From Seriola aureovittata (taxonomy: Eukaryota > Chordata > Actinopteri > Carangiformes > Carangidae), in assembly GCF_021018895.1 (NCBI RefSeq), contig NC_079387.1:2476583-2540582 (forward strand): a stretch of DNA of 64,000 nucleotides, given 5' to 3'. Both the position numbers and the translations under genes were made by a program. Position 1 is the first letter of the stretch, and every line of letters begins with the position of its first letter. The notes beneath the pieces are model-generated. The model ran no database searches, was not told where the DNA came from, and worked only from the letters and a program-made list of their open reading frames with translations. This document shows positions 48,212-57,999 of the stretch, one piece after another.

Positions 48212-49469
48212 ATAGACACACCGGGAAGACAAGACATGGATGGGAGGAAGGAAATGAAAAACTAATAACTCAAAGCTGACCTTATCTCTGTGGGTGCCAC
48301 CCCCCCCCCCCTTTGACGTCCAAACAATGCTCTTTGTGTGTGTTTGTTTGATGAGTTGTCGATGCAGAGCTCAAATCCCATTGGCTCCTGTGGGATTTTA
48401 TTAGTAGCCAGTTGGGCTTTCTGCTTACTCCCCAGTGCAGATAAATACAGATAGAGCACCAACTTACCTCAGATGGTGTAGAAAACAGTGTTGAAAAACA
48501 TCACATGTGCTGATTGTGAGTCAAATTACGGCAGCTCAATATTCAGATTTGACAATAAAACAATCGAAAGACAAAGAAAACATGACTGTCTGTCTTTATT
48601 CCTCCTCCACTCCACTCCACTGCCACTTCTTTTCCTACCTTTCCCATTTCTCTCCATCTTTCCTTTAAGCTTACTCCATCGCTTGGCACATATATCAGTC
48701 AGAATATTGGAATTTTTATGTGAAATTAACAGGTCCTAATATAATGCATATTATGCTTTAACGTGTTAGTAAGATTTAGTAACTTTTATCATGATTTAGA
48801 GTTTTTCTGATCTGAATCTGACATATTGTAAATTGTTAAAAATCCTTAAAACAGGCATGTTCCTGGAAGGCAACATCTTAAAATGTCCTCCACTATGAAT
48901 TAAAATAGCTTTATTACAAGAGAAACATTAAACATTAATGTTTTCACACTAAGCCTGGAGTGCTTCCAAACCAAGATTCATGAAGCTTTCTGATCTACTT
49001 CTGGAGAGGTCCAGAAGCTTAATTATGCGAGTAGTTCAACCCACGAGAGACCCATAACCAAGTGTCTCTGGGGACCACGGCGATGTCCTCCAGTCTTTGG
49101 TCGTGCTTCTACAGCAGATTGTTCATGTTCACGACTCAATCAAATGTGAAACAGTTTGATCTGTTCAAGTGCCTTTTGGGAATTGATCTCTCTTTCCTGG
49201 CACTGTGGAACCAATCACATTTACCCACAGCCATCTGGCAGTGTGTGCAGGCAGCCCAATCAATGTCACTGACCCAGTAAGGCATGCACATGCACCGCTT
49301 GCAAACACACGTCCGCGTCCACCTTCCTACCTGTCGTTCCAGGATGTGCAGCCGCGCCACCGTGGTATCCATTCTCCCTGTAGCCAGAGCTGTAGGCGGA
49401 GTAGCCATTCTCGCCGTTCTCTTGGCCGTTGGAGGCCCAGTGCTCGTCTGGCTGCCGACCGTCTGCCAT
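33018..49469 (-). CDS. map2: MAP2, microtubule-associated protein 2 (complete coding region, spliced)
   Basis: MAP2 binds and stabilises microtubules in neuronal dendrites and scaffolds signalling proteins through a long projection arm. Seventeen exons with matched phases give 4,905 nt, that is 1,634 residues plus stop, if all cassettes are included. Human MAP2 has 1,827. In order: a short N-terminus, an LPPSPPPSP segment, a 942-codon projection exon (SVPADVSAL.., [18 protein letters not shown]), basic/proline-rich exons ([18 protein letters not shown]), five tau/MAP2 repeats each with a KxGS motif, and the tail [11 protein letters not shown]. The projection content and the position next to UNC80 distinguish it from tau and MAP4. 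Skipping the 2,826-nt exon keeps frame and would give a MAP2c-like short form. Isoform choice cannot be seen here. Confidence 0.95.
33325..33437 (-). CDS. map2: MAP2 exon 16: repeat 4
   Basis: This 113-nt exon (same size as tau exon 12) encodes [20 protein letters not shown] then [16 protein letters not shown]. It runs from phase 1 to 0. Confidence 0.96.
33914..33995 (-). CDS. map2: MAP2 exon 15: repeat 3
   Basis: This 82-nt exon (same size as tau exon 11) encodes [20 protein letters not shown]. It runs from phase 0 to 1. Confidence 0.96.
33996..34730 (-). other. MAP2 intron between repeats 2b and 3
   Basis: It is non-coding. I see nothing recognisable in it. Confidence 0.65.
34731..34823 (-). 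CDS. map2: MAP2 exon 14: microtubule-binding repeat 2b
   Basis: A second 93-nt repeat exon encodes [20 protein letters not shown] then AGGGN. It runs from phase 0 to 0. A pure 26-base A tract (minus strand) lies 19 nt upstream of its acceptor, leaving a short pyrimidine tract. Confidence 0.94.
34824..35544 (-). other. MAP2 intron between repeats 2a and 2b
   Basis: It is non-coding. A T26 tract (34843-34868 on the plus strand) is next to the repeat 2b acceptor, and a GA-rich purine stretch (35485-35535) is next to the repeat 2a donor. Confidence 0.75.
35545..35637 (-). CDS. map2: MAP2 exon 13: microtubule-binding repeat 2a
   Basis: This 93-nt exon encodes [20 protein letters not shown] then PKGGN. 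Its length equals tau exon 10. The borders are gttttag and gtatgtac. It runs from phase 0 to 0, so it is skippable. Confidence 0.94.
35638..38395 (-). other. MAP2 intron between exons 12 and 13
   Basis: It is 2.8 kb and non-coding. There is an AT-rich middle, a TA run near 37285 and a GA-rich stretch at 37560-37860. Confidence 0.65.
38396..38706 (-). CDS. map2: MAP2 exon 12: proline-rich region and repeat 1
   Basis: It encodes [54 protein letters not shown] and KGGQ. The TPG/TPP motifs and the KIGS site of repeat 1 match MAP2/tau. It runs from phase 1 to 0. Confidence 0.96.
39529..39585 (-). CDS. map2: MAP2 exon 11
   Basis: This 57-nt exon encodes [18 protein letters not shown], a Ser/Arg-rich part of the proline-rich region. 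It runs from phase 1 to 1 with consensus borders (ctcaaag and gtagacc). Confidence 0.82.
39793..39907 (-). CDS. map2: MAP2 exon 10
   Basis: It encodes [19 protein letters not shown], matching human [12 protein letters not shown]. It runs from phase 0 to 1. A long CA repeat begins about 20 nt upstream of its acceptor. Confidence 0.93.
39926..39989. repeat. CA microsatellite next to MAP2 exon 10
   Basis: (CA)n with one CCA interruption. On the MAP2 sense strand it is a GT repeat about 20 nt upstream of an exon acceptor. Confidence 0.95.
40081..40266 (-). CDS. map2: MAP2 62-codon basic cassette exon
   Basis: It encodes a Ser/Arg/Pro-rich segment including [20 protein letters not shown] and [13 protein letters not shown]. 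It runs from phase 0 to 0 with consensus borders (cgctccag and gtaaagtg). I do not recall this segment in the main human MAP2 isoform, so it may be an alternative exon. Confidence 0.75.
40849..40866 (-). CDS. map2: Candidate 18-nt MAP2 microexon
   Basis: The sequence TCTCGACAGAGAAAGCCT encodes SRQRKP and lies between acceptor tatccctgtctgttccag and donor gtgagtaaag. It runs from phase 0 to 0, so it is freely skippable. Three TGC triplets lie 20-30 nt upstream of the acceptor, the arrangement known for SRRM4-dependent neural microexons. No transcript evidence. Confidence 0.65.
40867..41332 (-). other. MAP2 intron between exon 7 and the 18-nt microexon
   Basis: It is AT-rich. The microexon's pyrimidine tract and TGC cluster lie at its left end. 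Confidence 0.65.
41333..41388 (-). CDS. map2: MAP2 exon 7
   Basis: This 56-nt exon encodes [18 protein letters not shown]. The borders are cttcacag and gtaagtat. It shifts phase from 1 to 0 as the flanking exons require. It has only weak similarity to human GESALAPSVFKQAKDK. Confidence 0.72.
41389..42289 (-). other. MAP2 intron between exons 6 and 7
   Basis: It is AT-rich and non-coding, with a TA run at about 41510-41524. The frame open past the exon 6 donor ends within 100 nt and is not exon. Confidence 0.6.
42290..42424 (-). CDS. map2: MAP2 exon 6
   Basis: It encodes [20 protein letters not shown] and SARRKATG, comparable with human EVQAHSPSRK and VKRKTT. The donor ACAG|gtgaac gives phase 1. 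A later GT donor near 42230 would break the frame. Confidence 0.82.
42608..42805 (-). CDS. map2: MAP2 exon 5
   Basis: It begins [15 protein letters not shown], matching human DDDRSIMTEQLETIP, then is Lys/Arg/Pro-rich. The donor AAAAAAG|gtttcag was chosen because it alone keeps frame with the next exon. It runs from phase 1 to 1. Confidence 0.88.
43016..45841 (-). CDS. map2: MAP2 large projection-domain exon
   Basis: This 2,826-nt exon carries the spacer arm of high-molecular-weight MAP2: acidic, Ser/Thr/Pro/Glu-rich and probably unfolded. Landmarks shared with mammals are [46 protein letters not shown] and the end [14 protein letters not shown]. The C-terminal third has dense Glu/Lys runs. 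Phase 1 at both ends makes it skippable. Mammals divide this region over several exons; here it is one uninterrupted frame. Confidence 0.95.
45842..46948 (-). other. MAP2 intron between exons 3 and 4
   Basis: It is AT-rich and non-coding. I see nothing recognisable in it. Confidence 0.65.
46949..47146 (-). CDS. map2: MAP2 exon 3
   Basis: It encodes an acidic/Gln-rich stretch ([39 protein letters not shown]). It has little direct similarity to mammals, but acceptor, donor and phases (1 to 1) fit the neighbours. Confidence 0.8.
47147..48077 (-). other. MAP2 intron between exons 2 and 3
   Basis: It is non-coding with A and T homopolymers (near 47607 and 47981). I see nothing else. Confidence 0.65.
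48078..48152 (-). CDS. map2: MAP2 exon 2
   Basis: This 75-nt exon encodes [18 protein letters not shown], matching human [17 protein letters not shown]. It runs from phase 1 to 1. Confidence 0.93.
48153..49330 (-). other. MAP2 intron between the start exon and exon 2
   Basis: It contains a GA microsatellite (48162-48210) and a C12 run near 48300. In mammals the exon for the PKA RII-binding helix lies at this point; no such peptide is visible in any frame on the minus strand. Confidence 0.7.
48162..48210. repeat. GA microsatellite next to MAP2 exon 2
   Basis: (GA)n tract immediately upstream, in gene sense, of the exon 2 acceptor. It reads as a TC pyrimidine tract on the MAP2 strand. Confidence 0.92.
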
Positions 49470-49506
49470 GCCTGCCTGCTGGGACACCGGGGAGGGGATG
49501 GGTCAC
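49331..49506 (-). CDS. map2: MAP2 exon with start codon (5' UTR 49470-49506)
   Basis: The ATG at 49467-49469 opens [19 protein letters not shown], like the human MADERKDE start and its ENG-rich stretch. The exon ends in phase 1 (gtaggaag). The acceptor ccaacag lies 37 nt before the ATG, so upstream 5' UTR exons exist. Confidence 0.88.
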
Positions 49507-49917
49507 CTGTTGGGAGGAGGTGAAGAGAAGGGGAAGATGAGTATCGGGCATCCGAAAGCAGAAGATCGGGGAAAGTGAGTAGAAATCGAGATGAAGGGCA
49601 ATAAGAAGAGATGAGCCAAAAATACAAAACAAAAAGATGGAGTCCTCTAAAGCATTTAAGCTGACTCTGATACATGGTGCATCCTGTAGGGGTGAAGTTC
49701 ACAAATCAGCCACCAGAGGGGTTCAGGAGCCACACTGCTTCTCTAACCGGTCTTTGTCTCAGCATCCACGTGCTGAGACAGGAGGGAGAGGCCGATAACA
49801 TATCTGCATGACTGTTTTTCCCCTTTTACAGTGCATGTTGAGTTCCCACAGACAGCCAGTGCTTTTGGTTTTATATCAGCAGCTGACAAGGTTTGAGATT
49901 CGATACCCACCCATGCT

Positions 49918-49918
<1 letters not shown>

Positions 49919-49979
<61 letters not shown>
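49919..49979. repeat. CA microsatellite
   Basis: About 30 uninterrupted CA units in the MAP2 5' intron. Confidence 0.95.
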
Positions 49980-49983
<4 letters not shown>

Positions 49984-50150
49984 TGTGAGCTTCTCTGAAT
50001 TAAAACATGAACTGAACGGCAAAACACATCAACCCCCGCCAAAACAAAAATGATGACATGCACGACCGCAGGCAGCTCCCGAAATTGTAACGTGTAAAGA
50101 AAACATGTGAAACACACCCTTAATAACCATTCACCAGTGACAAGGAGGTT

Positions 50151-50164
50151 GTTACCATGGCAAC
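50151..50164. promoter_or_regulatory. Perfect RFX X-box motif upstream of MAP2 start exon
   Basis: GTTACCATGGCAAC fits the palindromic X-box consensus at every constrained position and lies 0.7 kb upstream of the MAP2 ATG exon. Function is inferred. Confidence 0.5.
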
Positions 50165-53100
50165 CAGAACAGGTCTTGAGGGGGTCCAGCAGATGGGTTT
50201 GACAGGCTCGCCCCATTCAGGCCAAAAAAAAAAAAAAGAAGTCCTCCATACGCACACACATACACATACACACATACACACACACACCACAAACAGCAGC
50301 ACCTATTAGCACCACACTGCAGCGCAACAAGCTCTCTCCCATTAATTTCAATAACAAAAAGGTTTGTCCCAATCAAGTGTGAACTACTAAACCATCTCCA
50401 TTCTAATCGAGCATGTAGCCTCATAAAAGCGGCCCTATTTCCCCCTCAGACGGGACACATAATGTTGCTTTTTAAACACGATTAGCAGGGGGGCCCTCCC
50501 TCCCCTTGCCTTGCAGCTTAGCTAAACAGCATCATTATCATCAAGCAGCTGCGGTTAATTTCATCATAACAAATTGTCGGCGAGGCTCTTTCTTCTTCCT
50601 CCCTCTGTCGGGTTTCTGATCCTTCCTTTCCTCAAAAAACCATGCAACTTTTCTATCACCACCAACTCTGACCGTGTCCTTTGTCTTGCTTTTTTATTCT
50701 CTTCTCTCCCTTTTAAACTCAAATTTAAACTCAATATGATATTATTATGTGAAATGTACTGGTGGTAGCCAACGTGAAATAGTAGCCGATTACCCCTCCT
50801 TATTTGTCTCTTACTTTTTGTCCTCTTTCTTTCAGCCTATTCCTCTCCCGTCCTCATTCCTCTCTAAGTCTCTCTCCTCTCCTTCCCTGCAGCGCTGCAT
50901 GACGACAGGCTCTTAGTGATCGGGGCTAATGTCTGCTGCAGTGGGAAGATGTGAGGATCAGAGAGGAGAGGAAAAAAAAAAAAAGAAGAAGAAGAAAAAA
51001 AGACGATGGAAGAGAAGAGGGAGGAGGAGGAGGAGGACCTACTGACACTCAAAAGATACTGGGCCAAACTGTCTGAGAGTAAAAATCTCAGCCCAGGGCT
51101 CAGTCATAGGCGAGTCTGGTCCCAGCTGTTGCTAAGGAAGAAAACTGGTGCGCTGACAGCCCCGATTGTGCTGATGGTGGTTTAGAATTGCATTGACCTG
51201 CTTTCAGCTGCTGTTTTGGCGATATTATGCCGCCCCGCACTTGGCTTTCACACAGTGTCCCCTACAAAGGATGTCATAAACCTGGGCTGCTTACATAAAT
51301 CCTCCGTGTTCTCATTTGATAGAAAGGCACTTAACTGCAGAGAAAGAAAAAGAAAAAACACCTTTTCCCTCACAAATTCAGATGCATTACACCACAGGGG
51401 TCCAGACATACTGCAAATAAATCATTTACTATTTGACTTGTTTTTATATTTGTCTACCAGCAGACTGTAAAATCCTAAGAAGTACGACCTTTTTTAATGT
51501 AAAGTGGCTGACGGATGGCCGGTACAATTGGTGGCACGTTACAGTGGCTGTATAAGAAACCTTGAGAATCAATGCCGTCAGATGCCAAAGAAATGAAAAG
51601 TTTAGATGAAGAATTGTAATGCTAAAACTGCCTTCACAATCTTCTATGTTCTCTGGTTCTCTGTGTAAACCCGGTGGTGGTGTGTAAGAGTCTAAGGCCT
51701 TGTGCATGACTTCACAGGTGTGTATTAGACCAGTAGTTTCCGGCCTTTTGTTCGTCGGATGTAAACCAACAGCCCTGCAAGGTGAACTTCAACAACATCA
51801 GCTGTTATTAACCGAATGTTTTCGTTTGACTTGATGTGATTTAACATATTAATTTTTATCCATTTTGCTGGCAATTTCAACTGTTTATCTATAACTTTGA
51901 GCTTATTTCTAGCTATCTATTTCAACAATTTGTCCATTCGGCTATAACTATTCTAACCATTTAGATTAAACCGTGGCTTTTATCTAACTATTTCAGCAGT
52001 TGTTTGTACTCCTGACATCTTGGTGCGTTCACCCTCCAGACCTTGCTCTCCAGGCGCACCCCGTCACCCTGGTGTGGTTAACGTGATCCGACATCGCCCT
52101 CTCTCATCGCTTCCTTGTAGCTGTTTACCAGTCTTGCTGTGTTAGAGAGAAGAGGATAAACGGCGCAGCGAACACGTTCTAGACATAACAACACCCAAAT
52201 AAAGCAGCAGGACTTAATAAGACATTCTGCACTGATGGAAAACATTCTGTTTGTTTTTCCTGCTTTTTTCCCACAGCAGTTATTCTCTCATCTGAAGATC
52301 TAATCTAATAATTTACTAATACTCTCTGTAGGGTCTGTCTGCAATTTACCTTGTGGCTATTTGACAAAGTACAGCGAAATATTGCTTTTATGAGAGAGGA
52401 AAACCTAGTTATAGACTCATGTGGCATTTACTTGCACACAGGAACAGATCTCTGGTGCCATTTAGAAGTGAAACAGATAAAAGCAACCTCCTATTCAGCT
52501 CTATAATAAACCTTAACAACCCAAACCACCGACACTAATGCTGGATTTAACCAGTGACACCTGTGATGTTTTCCACATGGTGGAAAAAGTATTCAGGTCA
52601 ACAGGAAAGAATAAAGCAGGTTGCTAAACAGGATTTATGAATAACCAAATTAAAAAAATACTTGAAAAAAGGTTTACCTTAAGACTGCAATGTAATCAAT
52701 ATGTAAAACCCTGAGGGAAAAGGTTTACATACAGTATACTGTATGTGCCCATTACATGTCAGTGAACGCCCCTTTTTCCCCTTGTTACCCATGTCAACCC
52801 CTTCTTTTTGCCACAAAAAGAAAAAATAAGAAACTATTTTATTTGCATTAATAACTGGAATATTCTTACAGCACTGGCAGATTTAGACGTTTTTGGGTTT
52901 AAGACGTAAGGGACTCAATTAAGGATTAAAATTACATGATAATGTGAGCGCTGGCTTATACTTTACGGGCAGCAAAAAGAAATACTTCAGCGAAGTGCAT
53001 GTCTGTCAAAATTTGCATGTGCATGATTAAATTAGAAATTAGGTAATTAACCCTTCTGTAGAATCCCAAACTGTTAAACAATGACTGAGTATTACATTTT

Positions 53101-54189
53101 AAGAAAAGGCTAGAAACATAGCAGTTAGCCCGCAAGTGCTCAGCATGAGAACCATCACAGTGTCCTAATCCTGAAAGGGTTAAATCAACAGCACTAGGAG
53201 TCAAAAAAGGCTTGTCAAATCCCATCACGTCTCGGGACTGATGTCTTAGATTGAACCTGCCAGCATGATCTCGTCCAGAGAAGAAGAGAGGGTGTGGCAG
53301 CGGGCCTGAGGCTCGCTTGACTTTTCTCCTTTCCCTCTTTATTTTGTCTTTCAGTGCCGTCATCCCCCTACCTACCAGCCCCGGCATCCCTCTTTTCCAC
53401 CGACACCACCACACCCCATCCCTAATCCAACCTCACTTCCCTCCCTGTCTGCGCCCCACCACCCCCCCCCACCCCTCCTCAATCTGGGTCACTCATCACG
53501 CCTCCGTGGAGCGCCGCTCACATCGGAATGTCACCATCCATTTAGGAGGGAGGATGGAATCTCTGGCAGCCAGTCTCAGTAGGCCAACCTGGCCTTAATC
53601 CTCTGTGTGAGCGCCTGAGTGTGTTGCTGTGTTTCTATGTGTGTTTGTATCTGTTTGAAAACATTCATGCCTGCACTTAAAATCCATTTGGTCTCACTCC
53701 TAAGTTGGCTATAGTAGAATATTATCCCTACTTTTACCATCCAAGGCCATGTTGCTGTAGATATCCTAAGTTGATTTTATATCTGTTCTAATCATACATA
53801 TATTTACGGTTTTCAATGACCTTCCGCTGATTGAAAATAACGAGCTTTTGTCTCCTCTGCCCACGCAGTGATAGCATTTTGGCTGTCCTATTGGCTTTAA
53901 TGAGAATATTTGGTAAACTAATTAGTTAAGGGGGGATTTCCAGGAAAATAAGCAGCTTTAGAGACAGCAAGACAATAAGAAGGTCACCGGTTTGCATTCT
54001 CCACAACTAATTAATACGTCTGCCAAATTATCTGCATGTTTACATGGACTACAGTTCCAATATCATTGCAAATAAGCCAATCATATGATAAGAAATGGAC
54101 TTGTAAACATGATTTATATTAGCCTGGTGTGAAAGCGATATTTATTTTCATTCAAATATTAGTCCCTCCTTCTTAAGATTAAGTGCTGA

Positions 54190-54480
54190 ATTGATTAACT
54201 TAATAATCAATTCACTGTTTAAAGGACAAAAAGCCCCATAATTCACCAGCTCTAACTTGTCAAATGTGAATATTTGCTGGTTTTAGTGGTAAATTGAATA
54301 TATTTGAGGGCTGCACTGTTGGTGGGACAAATCGAGGGAGATGATGACGAAGTTGGGAAATTGTGACTGGCAGTTTTCACTCATTTCTGACATTTTATAG
54401 GCGAAACTTTTTAAATGATTCATCAAGAAAATAATCTGTAGAATCATCAATAACGAAAATAATCACAGTTGCGTTTTTGT
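54190..54480 (+). repeat. Degenerate copy of a dispersed fish repeat
   Basis: It contains TCAAATGTGAATATTTGCTG, GCACTGTTGGTGGGACAAA, TTTCTGACATTTTATAGGC and AATAACGAAAATAATCAC. These occur in the same order as in the copies near 28.2 and 56.4 kb. Edges are approximate. Confidence 0.6.
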
Positions 54481-54781
54481 GACAAATACTGAACTCCGAC
54501 TTCTTCATGATGCATTTCTAGGCTTCAAGGGAGTGACTTTGTAATACACTGGAAAGTCTGTTTAGTGGTAAATGTAAATGGGAACATGTATAAAACATGT
54601 TATATAAAAATCAACATTCATCTTCTACATTATTTAAGATGGGGTCAGAAACACAGTCACTATATAGGCTAGTACATTGCAGTGCATGATGGGAAAGTGT
54701 CACACTGAACAGGAGTCCCGAGGAGGAAAGTAGGACAGTTAAGGTTGACGTGACCTGTAATCAACCTAGAATCCAGTGGCT

Positions 54782-54812
54782 TCCTCCTCCTCCTCCTCCT
54801 CCTCCTCCTCCT
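54782..54812. repeat. CCT trinucleotide repeat
   Basis: About ten uninterrupted CTC/CCT units in intronic DNA. Confidence 0.95.
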
Positions 54813-55632
54813 CAGGAGCGGATTATGTTTCGTTGACTCAGCAATACATGTATGGGTCTGAAGCATAATGAGCGCTGCCAGTGAAGTGTGAATGAACAGT
54901 GTATATATGGTGAGCAGCAGCATGACGAGCAGGGCGCGCGCGCACACACACAAATACACTCCCCGCTCACATGAGGTGCAGGGCTGGTTCCACTCCTTAC
55001 AGATTAAGTACCGTAATACAGGCGCTATAGGTGCACTGAGATAACAGTATGTGACTAGATCCCAACTGAATCCCATGTTGTGTGGATTGTACACTCCAGA
55101 CTCCACACTGACACTTTCTCGCTTCTGTATTTTAAATTTAGAAGTTCAAACACGCACCGAAGCACGCTGTTGACAGACACGTCAGCTACTGCAGGCACTG
55201 ACCATAAGATCATCTCTCTCACTGCCATGACACCGTGATGCTGCGCTGTGCCACATCCAATCAGCTGGCAGTAAAAAAAAAAAACCTCAGCAGTTTTTTT
55301 TTTTCTCAAGTGCAGGTTCATTACACAAAAACATCAGTAGTGATCGATGTTCATACGTATGTTGACCGGTTTCCCACCACTGGAAAAACATGAAACATGA
55401 TTAGAGACAGAAATTGACAGTAGATAAAATAAAATTTGGTCTTAAACTGACTGAATTAAGTGATGCTACTGCATGTTTTTTTTTTGTGTGAGTGTTCCAG
55501 AGTAAACAGAGTCTGTAAACCAATGTTCCCCCTTCCAGACAAGTTAAGGATGAATTGAAGTCAAACTGACTGCTGTGTCTCCTCTGCATCCTCACTCAGA
55601 TTTATCCCCTCCTCTCATCGCCTTCCTCCTCT

Positions 55633-55917
55633 TTACTCCCAGCCTCCGATCTCATCAGAAGAGTAGATGTTTCCAGGCAGGCATCGGCCCCGCCCCATGC
55701 TGATGTCATCCCACGGTTCCCATGGTGACACAATACCCGGGCGGGGGGAGGGGGAGGGGCACTGGTGGCGGTCAGGAGAGGATGCTGGCAGCGAAGAGCG
55801 GGCTTTGACCATGTTATGGATCCTGAAATAGGTCACCAGATCCTGCAGGCACGGCCCCCGGGGGTCCTCCCTAACTGCACTGACACAAATGGGAGCCGAG
55901 CCATTTAAATTCATCAA
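55633..55917 (-). other. Unassigned 94-codon ORF in MAP2 intron
   Basis: It opens MMNLNGSAPICVSAVREDPR and ends in an aromatic/acidic stretch (NIYSSDEIGGWE). Composition is non-repetitive except for a Pro/Ser patch. No family is recognised and no splice context supports it as an exon of MAP2. It lies in an unusually GC-rich island of the intron. It may be a chance ORF. Confidence 0.2.
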
Positions 55918-56329
55918 TACACTGATAGATGGTTGTCGGTTGGGCTGATGATGACATTTTAGGGCCTTTATGCTGCTGGTGCTGATGATGGTGGAAACCT
56001 AATGTATCACTGACTTAATTCCATGGAAGTTATGACCAACATTACTGCAGAGAAAAAGATGCTATGATGCTTTCATCACAAAATAAGATGAAAATAGCTG
56101 AGTCAACCATTGAACCAGCTTATTCCAAGGCAATAAGACATTAGTTCCCGACTTCTTTTTAATTATGACAACTAAAATAAAGAAATGACTACTTGTGACC
56201 CGTCACCATGTCAGAAAGTTACTCCAAAGATTGATTTTGTTTTCTTCAGATTGTTACATTTTGACAATTTCTATTTTTATAAAATGTATTTTACTATATT
56301 GACGGCACAGATTATTAAATATAGACATT

Positions 56330-56600
56330 TTAAAGATTGATTAATTTGGCAATTGACGGAATGTAATTAAGCAACAGTTTATATAATCAATAACTGTTTG
56401 AGTCATATTTCAAGCAAGAATACCAACATTTGATTGTTCCAGCTTCTCAAATATGAACATTTTCTGCTCTTTCTTTTTGCACATAAACGTAAATTGAATA
56501 TCTATGACTGTTCAGACGAAAAAAGTTATTGGAAAAATATAAATGAAGTAATTAGGCAATCCGCAGAGTAAGTGTCACTGTAAATAATTGCAGCCCTAAA
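56330..56600 (+). repeat. Degenerate copy of a dispersed fish repeat
   Basis: It contains TTCCAGCTTCTCAAATATGA, TAAATTGAATATCTATGACT, GTTCAGACGAAAAAAG and a TAATTGCAGCCCTA end, the same family as at 54.2 and 28.2 kb. Confidence 0.6.
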
Positions 56601-57417
56601 ACACTCAGTGCCTTTTGGAGCACTTGAAATGATGTTTCATGTCTGAGGGAGCAGCGGCAGCCATTAGTTGGGAGGAAATGTGTAGTTACCATGAGTAGCG
56701 AATGTCGAGAGCAGCCACTGTGACATTTTCACACAGCTTCGAGCTCGCCGCTGCGTTCCTCCACAAAAATCTCCCCTCAGTCTGTCTCTTTAGCGGTCCC
56801 TCCCTCCCCTGCCATCTTGCATTTTTACGCATCCTTCATGGGCTGAGGAGATTATGATGACTGACGACAGCTCCCAGCCCGCGCCTATATACACACCTAC
56901 ACACACACGCCCTGCATAAAATCAACCCGCACACACGCACACAAACAAACACACCCACTCTTGTCGACCCCAAGTGCATCCACAAACCAGAAATTCTCCG
57001 GCTGAGAGCAAACACATTGTTAACATGAGCTAAGTATAGACACGCACACACACACACACAAACACACAAACAGAGGACTTCTCTAAAACAACATTTACCA
57101 CCAAATCTACTTTTAGCCTCTCGCTCTGTCATTTCACTTCCTGCCATGTAACTCAAACACATTTGAGCAGCGAGAGCTCAAAACATGAGACTGGAGTTTC
57201 AACTTAATGACTGGCCTTTTTTTTGGCGGGCAAAAATATCTCGAATGACATCAACCCAAACAATCGCCCTCTTACCCCTTCCCACATGTTGGTGAGCATA
57301 ATTCCCCTTCTATTATACATTCACCAACAGCCAAGCTAATCATCTGGCTGAGTGCAGCCACTTAGATCTGACTCCCGGGCCCTATGAGTCATGGGAAAAG
57401 TGAGTGTGAAATGTCAT

Positions 57418-57461
57418 GGGGGGTGGGGGGGGGTGGGGGGGTGGGGGGGGGGGGGGGGGGG
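57418..57461. repeat. Poly-G tract
   Basis: Forty-four bases, all G except three T, on the plus strand. The transcribed MAP2 strand is C-rich here. Confidence 0.95.
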
Positions 57462-57936
57462 TGTAGTATACCATCTGGCAGCAGGCCAGACTTCCATGTT
57501 ATTCTTTAAGATATTTAGGTGCGAGAGGAAGCATTGCACTTGAAAAGCAAAGTATTCAAGCAAAAGAGACTAAAAAATGTTTGAGTCAATACAGAGTTTT
57601 TAGCTGAGAGAGAGTGGCGCTGTGGATGGTAATATTGGTCCGTGCAGACATTCATGGGGACCAGAGGATGGAGTAGTATGGAGTCTATAATATCAGTCCT
57701 TTAATTATTAGGAATTAGTGGACTTTAATGGGTTTTAAATAGTCTTTGTAATTAAATTTACAACATTAAAACCCTGTGTCTGTTTTAAATTAACCTTAAT
57801 CACAACTATATAAACCTAAAATCTTACCAACTGGCTTATTTAGTAGTAACAATAGGTACTGAGCGTCCCGACGCATAGCAAGTGCACAGCTGTCGACTCT
57901 TCACATGCATGTTTTTTTTTTTTTCCATTAGCTTAC

Positions 57937-57999
57937 CGGACTTGAAGAGCTGCTTTCACTGATGGGTGAAACGGAGGAGGGCCGAGAGTCTGCTCAGAC
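57937..57999 (-). other. map2: Candidate MAP2 5' UTR exon
   Basis: This 63-nt segment lies between acceptor ccttcacgcag and donor gtaagcta, with GC content above its surroundings and no long frame. Mammalian MAP2 has several non-coding 5' exons, so this is plausible. There is no sequence homology to confirm it. Confidence 0.4.

Larger units (their letters stand above)
49507..57936 (-). other. MAP2 5' intron
   Basis: It is 8.4 kb with no supported coding exon. It holds a (CA)30 tract at 49919-49979, an X-box at 50151, a second CA run near 50250-50287, two degenerate dispersed repeats, a CCT repeat (54782-54812), CA-rich DNA at 56890-57075 and a poly-G tract (57418-57461). Confidence 0.65.

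Noticed and set aside
48440..48500. Strong donor GAG|gtaagt on the minus strand in the MAP2 intron
   Set aside because: No coding frame upstream resembles MAP2 and no good acceptor was found. Probably a chance site.
54669..55106. 145-codon minus-strand ORF with an Arg run
   Set aside because: The Arg run is the translated CCT repeat; the rest has no recognisable features.
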